This document shows positions 44,077 to 53,360 of a stretch of DNA of 64,000 nt, piece after piece. This DNA comes from DYJB01 sp963777165 (GTDB taxonomy: Bacteria; Chloroflexota; Anaerolineae; Anaerolineales; E44-bin32), in assembly GCA_963777165.1 (NCBI GenBank), contig CAVZPO010000023.1, positions 434,001 to 498,000 of the forward strand. Reading direction: 5' to 3'. The first letter of the stretch is position 1. Every line of letters starts with the position of its first letter. The position numbers were made by a program, and so were the translations under genes. Under the pieces are notes generated by a model. That model made no database searches and had not been told where the DNA came from. It saw only the letters and a program-made list of their open reading frames with translations.

Positions 44077-45257
44077 CCGCCACCATCTTGATCGTCGATG
44101 ACGAAGAGACCGCACGCTCCTTCGTGAGCGAGGCGCTGCGCGATGCCGGGTACGAGACTTTCCAGGCCGGTGATCTTGCCCAGGCCGGGCGCGCCCTGGA
44201 CGCCGGCCAGGCCGATATTGTCCTGCTGGACGTCAATCTCCCCGACGGGTCCGGCCTCAGCCTGCTCGACCGCATTGCCCGGGAGAACCCCAGCCCTCCG
44301 GTCATCATGATCACCGCTTACGGCGAAGTCGAGATGGCGGTCGAGGCGATGAAGAAGGGCGCGCAGGACTTCCTGCAGAAACCACTGGACTTCGAGCGCC
44401 TGCTGCAGGCCGTCGAACGTGCCCGCGAGGTGGTCGCCCTGCGCCGCGAGCTGGCGCTCTTGCGTCAGGCAACACATGGTGAGACCGAGTGGGTCGCCGG
44501 AGATACCCCGGCGATGCTGCGTGTCGTCGATGAGGCCAAGCGCGCCGCGTCCGCTTCCGCCTCGGTTCTGATCACCGGCGAGACCGGCACCGGCAAGGAG
44601 ATTCTGGCGCAGGCCATCCGCAGCTGGGGCACGCGCCGCGACAAGCCGTTCGTCCCGATCAACTGCGCCGCGCTCCCCGACACGATGATCGAGTCGGAGC
44701 TCTTTGGCCACGAGGCCGGGGCCTTCACGGGCGCCCAGAAGCGTAAGCCGGGGTTGATCGAGGTCGCCGATGGAGGCGTGTTGTTCCTGGACGAGATCTC
44801 GTCCACCAAGATGGATACGCAGGCCAAGCTGCTGCGCGTGCTCGACGAGCAGCGCTTCCGCCGCGTCGGAGGCGTGAATGAAATCGCGGTCGACATCCAG
44901 ATCCTGGCCGCCTCCAATCGCGACCTGCCCGGCATGATCCGCGACGCCGCCTTCCGCGAGGACCTGTATTACCGCCTCAAGGTCGTCGACCTGCATCTGC
45001 CCCCCCTGCGCGACCGGCCCGGGGACATCCCCGCCCTGGTCGGGATGTTCATCCGGCAGTTCAGCCAGCGGACCGGGCAAGGGATCACCGGGATCAGCCC
45101 GCGGGCCATCGATGCCCTCAAGGCCCACCGCTGGCCCGGAAACATCCGCGAGCTGCGACACACGATCGAGCGCGCCGTCCTCTTCTGCGATGACGAGGTG
45201 ATCGACCTGGGCCACCTGCCGCCCGAGTTCCAGGCTCTGGCGCCCGCAGCCCCCTAG
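44073..45257 (+). CDS. NtrC-family sigma-54 activator lacking a C-terminal DNA-binding domain
   Basis: The 394-aa response regulator has a receiver domain (ILIVDDEETARSF; acceptor Asp53 in VLLDVNLP; Lys103) and a full AAA+ sigma-54 activation domain. Walker A is GETGTGKE (169-176), the sigma-54-contacting loop ESELFGHEAGAFTGA has the diagnostic GAFTGA (216-221), Walker B is GGVLFLDE (235-241) and FREDLYYRLKVVDLHLPPLR holds the arginine finger. The protein ends 14 residues after DLGHLPPEF with no Fis-type HTH. Known activators of this form, such as Helicobacter FlgR and Chlamydia CtcC, act from solution. The two sigma-54 promoters downstream are its likely targets. Confidence 0.92.
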   Translation: MTATILIVDDEETARSFVSEALRDAGYETFQAGDLAQAGRALDAGQADIVLLDVNLPDGSGLSLLDRIARENPSPPVIMITAYGEVEMAVEAMKKGAQDFLQKPLDFERLLQAVERAREVVALRRELALLRQATHGETEWVAGDTPAMLRVVDEAKRAASASASVLITGETGTGKEILAQAIRSWGTRRDKPFVPINCAALPDTMIESELFGHEAGAFTGAQKRKPGLIEVADGGVLFLDEISSTKMDTQAKLLRVLDEQRFRRVGGVNEIAVDIQILAASNRDLPGMIRDAAFREDLYYRLKVVDLHLPPLRDRPGDIPALVGMFIRQFSQRTGQGITGISPRAIDALKAHRWPGNIRELRHTIERAVLFCDDEVIDLGHLPPEFQALAPAAP

Positions 45258-45259
45258 CC

Positions 45260-45275
45260 TGGCACGCCTCTTGCA
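45260..45275 (+). promoter_or_regulatory. Sigma-54 promoter (-24/-12) for the TPR-protease operon
   Basis: TGGCACG-CCTC-TTGCA is a full match to the sigma-54 consensus. It begins 3 bases after the activator gene stop, and transcription would start near 45287, ahead of the 45311 ATG. Confidence 0.88.
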
Positions 45276-45310
45276 CTGATCGCTTCCAGACTCGACGCCT
45301 GGAGGCGACC

Positions 45311-45643
45311 ATGATCCCGCTTTCCCTCCACGAAATGCAAATCCTGATGGCGGCCGCCGCCTTCGTCATGGGCTGCCTGTCCATCTTCCTGGGCATGCTG
45401 GTCCTGATCACCCGCGGCTACTCAAGTGAGGTGAAGGCCCTGGCTTCCCACACCGCCAAGCTGGGCCAGAAAGGCATCACCCAGGAAGCGACCGGACTGG
45501 TCAGTTCGGCTTCCGAGTTGATCCTTTCCATCAACCAGCTTGTCCGCACTGCCAGCGGCGTTGGGACCTTCCTGCTCCTCTCGGGAATGATGATGATTGC
45601 GGCGGCGTACTGGGTGGTGACTCAGATCCAGTGGCCCGCCTGA
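45311..45643 (+). CDS. Small two-helix membrane protein under sigma-54 control
   Basis: A 110-aa protein of unknown family. It has two membrane segments: MAAAAFVMGCLSIFLGMLVL (~13-32) and GVGTFLLLSGMMMIAAAYWV (~83-102). The ~50-residue loop between them, YSSEVKALASHTAKLGQKG and TGLVSSASELILSINQLVRT, is probably helical/coiled. GGAGG lies seven bases before the ATG. It is the first gene after a perfect -24/-12 promoter and precedes the TPR giant by 11 bases, so it may be a membrane anchor for that system. The role is inference. Confidence 0.75.
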   Translation: MIPLSLHEMQILMAAAAFVMGCLSIFLGMLVLITRGYSSEVKALASHTAKLGQKGITQEATGLVSSASELILSINQLVRTASGVGTFLLLSGMMMIAAAYWVVTQIQWPA

Positions 45644-45654
45644 GTGAGGCTTCC

Positions 45655-48600
45655 ATGCCGAACGATGCTGAACTGATCGCCCGCGTCCAGGATGGTGCCG
45701 CGTCCGCACACTCGCGGGCGGTGCTTGGCCGTTGGATGCGCGTCCCGGAAGCCTGGGCCGCGCTACGCGCCCTCGACCCATCCGAAGTAGGCGGCGTTCA
45801 ATCGCCCTTCGATCTGGCAACCCTGATGGCCGGGCGCGCCGGCGGGTCGTCGACGGATTCGATCACCTGGCGAGATGCCGGGGTGGCCGCGATCCGGCCG
45901 CCGGCCGATTTCCAGGAGGTCCTTCGGCTGGCGACCGCGCTGCGCCAGGGCGTTCAGACCGGCCTGTCGGCTGAGATCGCCGAGGCGATTTCGACCAGGC
46001 CGGATGTGTGGCGCTCGGCGCTGGCAATCGCCTGGCCCGATCTCCCCTCCCCTTCCGACCTCGCCGCGGACTTGTTCACACGCGGAGACTTGTCGGGGGC
46101 ATCCGTCCTGGCCAACGCCCTGCTCGCATCGAACGACTGCGGGGCGGCGGCGGAGATGCTGCGCGAGTTGCTTGGCAACGCCGCCGCGGAGGCCCTCTCG
46201 CCTCTGCTCCAGGCGGGCGAAGACGGTTTGGCTGCTGCACTGGCCCAGCGAATTCCAGGTTCCAAGGCCGCAGTGGCCTCCTACGAGGACGCGCTTACCG
46301 CGGCTGGTCGTGCCCAGGCCGAGGGCGACGTGACCCTCGCCCGACAGACACTCATTGCCGCATGGGATCGCAACAACGACCTTGGTGCGCGCTTCGGCGA
46401 CCGCCTGGCCGACGCCGCCATTTCCGAAGGGGATCCGGTGTCGGCGTGCGAGGCCCTCAAGCGCGCGCTCCAGCTCAACCCGACTCGCGAGCGTAAGGCC
46501 CGCGTCGCCTCCCTCCTGGCCGAGATGGGCCGAACGTCGGAAGCCCATGATTGGCTCGCCGAGACCCCGGAAACCGCAAGTGAATACATTGCCGCAGCAA
46601 CCGTCTGTCTTCAGGCGGGCGATCGCGGCCAGGCTGCATCGCATGTTGCCCATGCGGTGGCGGCACTTCCGTCGGAGCCCGGTCTCCAGTCGGAGTGGCT
46701 GCAGCGGTTGTCCAATGCGACGCAGTCGATCGGGCAGCCGCACCTGGCCGTCCCGGTCCTCGAGCGCCTTGCGCGCCATCGCCCTGAGGACCTAGACGCG
46801 CGGTACTCGCTCGCCGTGAACCTGCTGGCCGTCGGTGAACCTGACGAGGCCGCCGCCCATGCGCTCGTCGTATGCGGTTTGAGGGGCGATTCGGCGGATG
46901 CGCGCCGGCTGCTGGCGCGATCTCTGCAGGCTGCCGGCCGACCGGGCCAGGCGATGGAGCAGTGGTCCGCCGTTCCGCAGGCGACTTCAGAGGACCGGCT
47001 CGAGGCTGCACAATGCGCCTTGATGGCGGGGCAGCCCACTTCGGCGATCGAGATCGCCCGGGAACTGCTGGTCTCCAACCCGAACTCAGCACTCGCGCTC
47101 AGTCTTCTCGGGCGCGCCATGATGGCTGCAGGCCAGCCGCATGAGGCGCTGCCACAGCTCCAGGACGCGTGCGCAGCCGATCCACGCCAGCCCGAAACGT
47201 GGAAAGCCCTGGCGGAGTGCCAGGCCGCTGTCGGAGACCTGCAGGCCGCGGGCACGACGTTGGCCGCCGCGGTTCAGGCTGCGCCCGGAAACGGCGGCCT
47301 GCTGCATGCATACGCTGCCTGGCTTCGCCAGGAGGGTCGGACAAGCGAGGCACTGGAGGCCGCTGCGCAGGCGGTGGCCGCGTCCGGTGCCCCATTCGAA
47401 TGGCGTCTCGAGTACGGCGAACTGCTCGTCACCCTCGGGCACTTCGAGCAGGCGGCAGAGGTCCTGCACGAGGCACTCGCGCTCCGCCCGGCCTCCTGGC
47501 CAACGCGCCGAGCGCTGGCTGAATCGTTTCTCGGCCAGGGCCTCCTTGCCCCGGCTGCCGACGTCGTCGGTTCGATTGCCGACGGCGCTGAACCGACGGC
47601 CCTCGCATTCGCCGGCCGTGTCCTCGCCCTGCAGGCAGATGCCTCGCGCGATCAGACGCTGGCCCGCCGCGCCCTCGCCCTGCTCGAGCGTTCGGTTAGT
47701 AATGTCCCATCTCCCGAAACCGAGGTGTGGCTTGCGAAGGCACTGGAGACCTGCCACGACATCGAGCAGGCCTTCGAACACTACCGCGCGGCACTCGAGG
47801 AGCCCGACGCCCTGCAGCCCGAGTCTCACCTGGCTGCTTCCCTCGGTCTGGCGCGCTGCGCGACTGCCCTTCACCACGCACCGGCGGCAATCCACGCCCT
47901 CGAATCCGCCGCCGCCGTCCACGGCGCATCGGCGGACCTGGAAGTCGCCTTGTCGGCCGCGTATGCTGCGGGCGGCCAACATCAGCGTTCGCTGCAAGCC
48001 GCACAGCGTGCCTCGGAACTTGCTCCGGGCGAGGCATCGCTCCGGCAGCTCACACAAGCGGCTGCCCAGGCTGGCGAGAGCGGGATGGCGCTCGACGCCA
48101 TCCGCAAACTCACCACACTCCAGCCATCGAACCCGCACGTCTGGCTCAGCGTGGCCGAGCTTTCGGGCCAGGCGAACGATCTGCCATCCGCGCGTCAGGC
48201 CCTAGCGACCGGGATCCGATTGGCAAACGCCGACGCCTCCGCCTGGTCCCGCGCCTCCGACCTGCTGTTGCGGCATGCTCGGCCCGCCTCAGCCCAGCGG
48301 GCTGTGCGGCGCGCCCTCTCGTGCGCGCCTCTGGATCCCGATCTCGTCCGGCAGATGGCGGAGGTCAGCCAGCACGCCGGCGACGACCTCACCGCGCAGC
48401 GCGCCTGGGTGCGCCTGGCCGAATTGCGCCACCAAGATCCCGAGGGGTTGAAGCTGGCAGCGCGATCCCTGTCGCTGCTTGGCCAGCGCGCCGTCGCCAT
48501 CGGTATCTGGCAGCGCGCCGCCTCGCTCGATCCGCAAGATGCAGACACGCAGAGCGACCTGGCACGCGCCTATCTGACGGAAGGGGATGCAGCCCGCGCC

Positions 48601-50718
48601 CTTAGCCACTACCGAAGTGTGACCTCCGCGCTCCCCTGCGACCTGGGCATGACGCTCGAGGCGGCTGCGGCCGAATTGCACTACGGCTCGCCTGAAGCAG
48701 CCGTCGAGTTGTACCGCGCTGCTACGAAGGAAGCCCCGCAGGAGACAGCCGCCTGGCTCGGCCTGGGCGAAGGGCTGCTGATGCTCCGACAGCCCCACGA
48801 AGCTCGCCAGGCGCTCGAGACCGCGCACCGGCTCGACAAGTCCCGTGTCCAGATCATGGGGTCGCTGGCAATCGCCGCGCTGGACACCAACGATGCGCCG
48901 ATGGCCGCCGCGATCTACCAGAGCGCCCAACGGCACACGTGTGAGAACGCCTCAGCTGCTGCAGCGCTGGCGCACGCTGCACTGGCGCTTCTCCAATGGG
49001 ACGAGGCGCTGCCGGCGTTGGATCACCTGAATGCCTCGGCCCCCTCCCTCGCGTCCCTTCGGGCAAGCGTGGAGACCCGGTTGCGCCTGGCGGATGCCGC
49101 CTGGCTGTTCCAGTCCGCCGCCGCCCATATGCACGCCCCTGACCCAGCTTGGCGCACCGACGCCGCCTGGGCCGAAGTGCTCACCTTGATCGAGCGCCTC
49201 GCCGCCGTAGCCCCTTCCTGGGAGGCGGAGCGGCTTCGTCAGAGGGCCTCAGTCACCTACGACCGGCTCGACCCGGCGATCCTGATCGAAACGGCACGTA
49301 CCGATCCGTCCGGCGAAACACTGGAAGGGCTGGCGATCGCGCTGCTGCGCAACGGACGCCCGTCCGAGGCATTCGAGCTGATCGGGCGCGGCGCACCGGC
49401 GCCCTCCGGCCGCTGGCATCGTTTGCTCGCCGGCATCGCCCTGATTGACCTCGGCCAGTTCGAACACGCGCGCAAGGCGCTGGACGAAGCGTCGTCCGAT
49501 GCCGCGCTGCGCCCGCTGGCCGGATTCCTGATCGCACGCACCTACCTGCACCAGGGTGACCCGGAGTTGTTCGCATCCCGAGTGAGCAATTCGTTGGTGG
49601 AATGGAACGACGAACCGGCGTGGCACTTCGAGCTGGCCAACGCGTACTTGCATCTTGGCCAAACTGACGCCGCCCTGCCTCACCTGCATCAGGCCTCCGA
49701 TCTGGCGCCGTCGGTCGGCGACTACTCGTTGGCGCTGGCACGCACGGCCCTGCAAGCTGGCGACCTTCTCGGCGCACAAGCCGGCTTCGCCCGTGCCGTC
49801 GAGGACCATCCGTCCATCGGACAGGTATGGAAGGAAGCCGGGCTGTGCGCCTTGTCCAACGGCGACGGTGCGACGGCAGATGCATGGCTCGAGCACGCCC
49901 GCCGGCTCCTTCCCGGCGACGTGGAGACGCTGATCGGCGCGGCACGAGCCAGCCTGGCCAGCGGTGAAGTCCGCCAGGCCCATCAGCACACCCAAGCCGC
50001 CTATCACTTGGCTCCGGACGATTCCGAAGTCTTGCAGGTTCTGGGTGAGGTGTTTGCCCGGCAAGGCAAGCTTGATCGAGCGCTGCAATCCTTCGACCGC
50101 GCCCTCAAACGCGCCGTCGACCCCCTTCCCGTCCACGTCGCCCGGAGCCGACTACTGGTCAACATCGGCCGCCCAGATCAGGCCGTGGCAGCGTTGAAGG
50201 GTGCCATCGCACTGGCGCCCGAGTCCGATGCGGGCTGGGCTGCGCTGGCGGAAATCGAAGAGGCGGCCGGGCATCTCACCGAGGCGCTCGACGCCTCCGC
50301 GCGTGCGGCGCAGCTCTCGCCGAACGGCCTCGGCCACCATATCCAGCTTGGACGGCTGTGCCGAAAGGCCGGCCAGCTTGACCGTGCTTTGGATGAACTG
50401 CTGCATGCCCAGACTGCGGGGCGCAACGACGGTGCGTTGTCGTTTGAGATCGGTCGCGTGTACGAAGACCGGCGCGAGTTCAAGCGCTCGCTCGACGCCT
50501 ACCAGCGGACCATCGATCTCGACTCGTCCCATGGCGAGGCGCACTTCCGCGCCGGCGTCGTCCTCAAGATGATCAAGGCCTACCCGCAGGCCGGCAAGAT
50601 GCTCAAGCGGGCGGTCGAACTCAATCCCAGGGATCCCGAAGCGCTGCACCAGCTGGCCGCCGTTCGCGCGCTGGAACTGGTCCACGGCGGGATCGCTCAA
50701 CAGGCGGTGGCCCGATGA
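45655..50718 (+). CDS. Giant TPR-repeat protein (1687 aa)
   Basis: The protein is almost entirely helical tandem repeats of ~34 residues with the TPR spacing. Examples are DLDARYSLAVNLLAVGEPDE, ETAAWLGLGEGLLMLRQPHE, AWHFELANAYLHLGQTDAAL, LPVHVARSRLLVNIGRPDQA and SHGEAHFRAGVVLKMIKAYP. By eye there are more than 30 units. There is no signal peptide, membrane helix or catalytic motif. Composition is rich in Ala, Leu and Glu. The ATG at 45655 has GAGG upstream; a GTG eight codons earlier overlaps the preceding gene and is less likely. It overlaps the protease gene in an ATGA. A scaffold or inhibitor/sensor for the downstream TPR-protease is a reasonable inference. Confidence 0.88.
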   Translation: MPNDAELIARVQDGAASAHSRAVLGRWMRVPEAWAALRALDPSEVGGVQSPFDLATLMAGRAGGSSTDSITWRDAGVAAIRPPADFQEVLRLATALRQGVQTGLSAEIAEAISTRPDVWRSALAIAWPDLPSPSDLAADLFTRGDLSGASVLANALLASNDCGAAAEMLRELLGNAAAEALSPLLQAGEDGLAAALAQRIPGSKAAVASYEDALTAAGRAQAEGDVTLARQTLIAAWDRNNDLGARFGDRLADAAISEGDPVSACEALKRALQLNPTRERKARVASLLAEMGRTSEAHDWLAETPETASEYIAAATVCLQAGDRGQAASHVAHAVAALPSEPGLQSEWLQRLSNATQSIGQPHLAVPVLERLARHRPEDLDARYSLAVNLLAVGEPDEAAAHALVVCGLRGDSADARRLLARSLQAAGRPGQAMEQWSAVPQATSEDRLEAAQCALMAGQPTSAIEIARELLVSNPNSALALSLLGRAMMAAGQPHEALPQLQDACAADPRQPETWKALAECQAAVGDLQAAGTTLAAAVQAAPGNGGLLHAYAAWLRQEGRTSEALEAAAQAVAASGAPFEWRLEYGELLVTLGHFEQAAEVLHEALALRPASWPTRRALAESFLGQGLLAPAADVVGSIADGAEPTALAFAGRVLALQADASRDQTLARRALALLERSVSNVPSPETEVWLAKALETCHDIEQAFEHYRAALEEPDALQPESHLAASLGLARCATALHHAPAAIHALESAAAVHGASADLEVALSAAYAAGGQHQRSLQAAQRASELAPGEASLRQLTQAAAQAGESGMALDAIRKLTTLQPSNPHVWLSVAELSGQANDLPSARQALATGIRLANADASAWSRASDLLLRHARPASAQRAVRRALSCAPLDPDLVRQMAEVSQHAGDDLTAQRAWVRLAELRHQDPEGLKLAARSLSLLGQRAVAIGIWQRAASLDPQDADTQSDLARAYLTEGDAARALSHYRSVTSALPCDLGMTLEAAAAELHYGSPEAAVELYRAATKEAPQETAAWLGLGEGLLMLRQPHEARQALETAHRLDKSRVQIMGSLAIAALDTNDAPMAAAIYQSAQRHTCENASAAAALAHAALALLQWDEALPALDHLNASAPSLASLRASVETRLRLADAAWLFQSAAAHMHAPDPAWRTDAAWAEVLTLIERLAAVAPSWEAERLRQRASVTYDRLDPAILIETARTDPSGETLEGLAIALLRNGRPSEAFELIGRGAPAPSGRWHRLLAGIALIDLGQFEHARKALDEASSDAALRPLAGFLIARTYLHQGDPELFASRVSNSLVEWNDEPAWHFELANAYLHLGQTDAALPHLHQASDLAPSVGDYSLALARTALQAGDLLGAQAGFARAVEDHPSIGQVWKEAGLCALSNGDGATADAWLEHARRLLPGDVETLIGAARASLASGEVRQAHQHTQAAYHLAPDDSEVLQVLGEVFARQGKLDRALQSFDRALKRAVDPLPVHVARSRLLVNIGRPDQAVAALKGAIALAPESDAGWAALAEIEEAAGHLTEALDASARAAQLSPNGLGHHIQLGRLCRKAGQLDRALDELLHAQTAGRNDGALSFEIGRVYEDRREFKRSLDAYQRTIDLDSSHGEAHFRAGVVLKMIKAYPQAGKMLKRAVELNPRDPEALHQLAAVRALELVHGGIAQQAVAR

Positions 50719-53309
50719 TCGATCGTTCTTCTCTGCTTGGTCTGCTCCGCAGCTCGGCCCTGGCGCGTCGTTTCGACTTCGCCCGCGCCGCCGCCCTCGA
50801 TTGGCTGGCGGTGTGGCCGGGCGACGCGGAAGTCCAACACCTGCTGGCCCAGGCGGAGATCGAGCTCGGGCACGATGATCTGGCCATCGACAGGCTCCTT
50901 CGCCTGGTGTCAGTCGATCCGGAGGATACACAGGCCTATCTGTTGCTGGCCGAAAACCTGCGCCGCCGGGGTGATGCTGCTCGGGCACGCGTGTTCGCCG
51001 CCTGCGGCCGCGCGCTGCGCAGCGTCGATCCCGACCGCAACGCCACCCCCGCATGGGCGGCAGCCCTCACGCGTGCGATTCGCGGTTTGTCCCAAGGCGA
51101 TACTGCCGCGGCGCTTCAGCAGGCTGCGCTGGCGTTGTCAGCCGATCCTGACAGCCCCTTACCGACACTGGTCGCACTCAAGGCGCACCTCAGCCTTGGT
51201 GACCACCCGGCGGCGGCGGCGCTGGCGGCTGCCTCACACAAGCGCTGGCCGGAGTGCGTCGCGCTGCGCCTGATGCACGCCTCGGCGTTGATGGAGGCAG
51301 GCCAGACATCGGCCGCCGTGGATGCCCTCCACCGAGCCTCGGTCGACGATCCGACCGGCGCGATCACGCGCCGCTGGCTCGGCCCCTCACATCCGTATGG
51401 AGATCTGTGGCCGGCCAGTCTGCAGGCGCACATGAGCCGGCCTGTGCCCGCGGATGTCGCCGCGGCGATGGGCGACAACCGGCTGGCGGCCGGCACGCCG
51501 GAGGATCGGCAGGTCGAGGCGCCTGCGCCGTCCAAGGCCGCTCCGTTGATCGAGTCCGACGAGGATCTCCCGACTCCGGAGCCGTGGGAGGCATTCCGCG
51601 GCCCCAACGCCGCGGAGCGCGACGTCGAGATCGGCGTCACTCCGGAGGCGGAGATCGAGCGCGAGATGGCGCGGCTCTCCGTGAAGGTGAAAGCCCGAAC
51701 GCTGGAGCGCAATCGCGACCGGCGCGTCCCTTCGTACATCTTGCTCTCGAGCGAGACGCGCCTGATGCAGCAGTTTGGCCCAGCCGGTTTCAAGCTGGTC
51801 GATGCTGCCTTGTATGACTTGTGCGATGCGGTGCGGCGGCGTAAGGGCTGGACCGCACACCGTGTGTACATCGATGATCCGGGCAGCCTGCGGCCGTTCG
51901 GTCTCACGCCGGCCGACCCCGGGAATGCCTGGCAGATCAAGCTCCGGCTGGCCGATCTCGATGTCGCCCTGCGCCGCAAGGGCGAGATGATCGGATCGGT
52001 GCTGATCATCGGCGGAGAGAGCGTCATCCCGTTCCACCGACTCCCCAACCCCACCGATGACGATGACGATGCGGTGCCGTCCGACAATCCGTATGCCACG
52101 CCGGACGAGAACTACTTCGCGCCCGAGTGGGCCGTGGGCAGGATCCCGGTCGACGACGATGCCGCCCTGTTGGTTCGCGTGCTGGGCACCGCTGCAAGGA
52201 CCCATCGGACCGCCCTGCAGCCGCGGGGCCCCTTCGCGGGATTGCGCGCATGGCTTCAAGCGCGCTTCGGCCGGCTCCTGTCGGGCGAGGCGCGCGCCTT
52301 CGGCTACAGTGCCAGCATCTGGCGCCGGTCGTCTATGGCCGTCTACCGTTCGATCGGCGAGCCTCGCTCGTTGGTCACCTCCCCACCGGCCGAAGCGGGC
52401 GCACTTCCGTCGCCGGCGATGCGCGGGCCGCGTTTGTCGTACTTCAACCTGCACGGGCTGGAGGACTCCCCCGAATGGTTCGGGCAGCGTGACCCCCTGC
52501 GCGAGCCGGACGCGCCTGAGTACCCGGTCGCGCTCCGGCCGGGCGATGTGGTCAACGGCGGGCGCGCGCCCAAGGTGGTCTTCACCGAGGCGTGCTACGG
52601 CGCCAACACGCTTGGCAAGAGCTCCGAGACGGCGCTGTGCCTCAAGTTCCTCGATTCGGGCAGCGACGTCGTCGTGGGCTCCACCAAGATCTCCTACGGA
52701 TCGGTGACCCCTCCGCTGATCGCCGCCGATCTGCTAGGCCGCTCCTTCTGGGATAATTTGTCCGCCGGCCTCCCCGCCGGGGAAGCCCTGCGGCGCGCCA
52801 AGGTTGACCTGGCAACCGAGATGGTCAAGCGTCAGGGGTACGTGGACGGGGAAGATCAGAAGACTCTGATTTCGTTCGTCCTGTACGGAGATCCGCTCTT
52901 CATGCTGACGCCGGCGCGTGTGCCGCTGACCGGCAAGGTGATCGTCCGCCGAACCACGCGTCCAGCCGAGGTCAAGACCGCCTGTGCCCTCAACGACGGC
53001 TGCGCGCCGGATGGCATGCTGCTCGACCAGGCTTCCGCCGACCGTGTTCGCGGCATCGTTGCCCACTACCTGCCCGGGATGGCGGACGCCGTGGCCCGCG
53101 TTCACAGCCAGCACTGCGGATGCGCAGGAGAGGGTCACGCCTGCCCGACGTCTCAGATCGGATCCAAGCAGGCCGGCCAATCCGACGCCGGGACGACTGT
53201 CGTCACCCTCTCCAAAGCCGTCGCCGACGGCACCCACCTTCACGCCCGGTATGCCCGGTTGACCCTCGATCCAACCGGGAAGGTGCTGAAGCTGGCGGTC
53301 TCCAGGTAG
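50715..53309 (+). CDS. TPR-clan CD cysteine protease (C25/caspase-like)
   Basis: An 864-aa protein. Residues ~1-225 are TPR-like helices (EVQHLLAQAEIELGHDDLAI; TAAALQQAALALSADPDSPL). After an acidic linker (~250-330), the second half matches the gingipain-type C25/clan CD fold: YILLSSETRLMQQFG, GSVLIIGGESVIPFHRLPN, DNPYATPDENYFAPEWAVGR (the GD/DxxYa..avGR block), His580 in YFNLHGLEDSPEWFG and Cys627 in VVFTEACYGANTLGK. VVVGSTKISYGSVTPPLIAA follows, as in C25 enzymes. His-Gly plus Glu-Ala-Cys is the clan CD dyad. No signal peptide is present, unlike secreted gingipains, so it should act inside the cell. A Cys-rich HCGCAGEGHAC lies near the C-terminus. Confidence 0.82.
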   Translation: MIDRSSLLGLLRSSALARRFDFARAAALDWLAVWPGDAEVQHLLAQAEIELGHDDLAIDRLLRLVSVDPEDTQAYLLLAENLRRRGDAARARVFAACGRALRSVDPDRNATPAWAAALTRAIRGLSQGDTAAALQQAALALSADPDSPLPTLVALKAHLSLGDHPAAAALAAASHKRWPECVALRLMHASALMEAGQTSAAVDALHRASVDDPTGAITRRWLGPSHPYGDLWPASLQAHMSRPVPADVAAAMGDNRLAAGTPEDRQVEAPAPSKAAPLIESDEDLPTPEPWEAFRGPNAAERDVEIGVTPEAEIEREMARLSVKVKARTLERNRDRRVPSYILLSSETRLMQQFGPAGFKLVDAALYDLCDAVRRRKGWTAHRVYIDDPGSLRPFGLTPADPGNAWQIKLRLADLDVALRRKGEMIGSVLIIGGESVIPFHRLPNPTDDDDDAVPSDNPYATPDENYFAPEWAVGRIPVDDDAALLVRVLGTAARTHRTALQPRGPFAGLRAWLQARFGRLLSGEARAFGYSASIWRRSSMAVYRSIGEPRSLVTSPPAEAGALPSPAMRGPRLSYFNLHGLEDSPEWFGQRDPLREPDAPEYPVALRPGDVVNGGRAPKVVFTEACYGANTLGKSSETALCLKFLDSGSDVVVGSTKISYGSVTPPLIAADLLGRSFWDNLSAGLPAGEALRRAKVDLATEMVKRQGYVDGEDQKTLISFVLYGDPLFMLTPARVPLTGKVIVRRTTRPAEVKTACALNDGCAPDGMLLDQASADRVRGIVAHYLPGMADAVARVHSQHCGCAGEGHACPTSQIGSKQAGQSDAGTTVVTLSKAVADGTHLHARYARLTLDPTGKVLKLAVSR

Positions 53310-53317
53310 CCACAATC

Positions 53318-53333
53318 TGGCACCCTTCTTGCA
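53318..53333 (+). promoter_or_regulatory. Second sigma-54 promoter, upstream of the TIM-barrel/FtsZ genes
   Basis: TGGCACC-CTTC-TTGCA matches the sigma-54 consensus with one mismatch at the last -24 base. It starts 9 bases after the protease stop; transcription would begin near 53345, ahead of the 53361 start. Confidence 0.85.
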
Positions 53334-53360
53334 TCATGGCCATCACGCAAGGAAACCGGC

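Noticed and set aside
45655..53309. Type III-E CRISPR-like TPR-CHAT system
   Set aside because: No CRISPR array, Cas7/Cas11 fusion or cas genes are present; the protease domain looks C25-like and only the general TPR-protease idea is shared.
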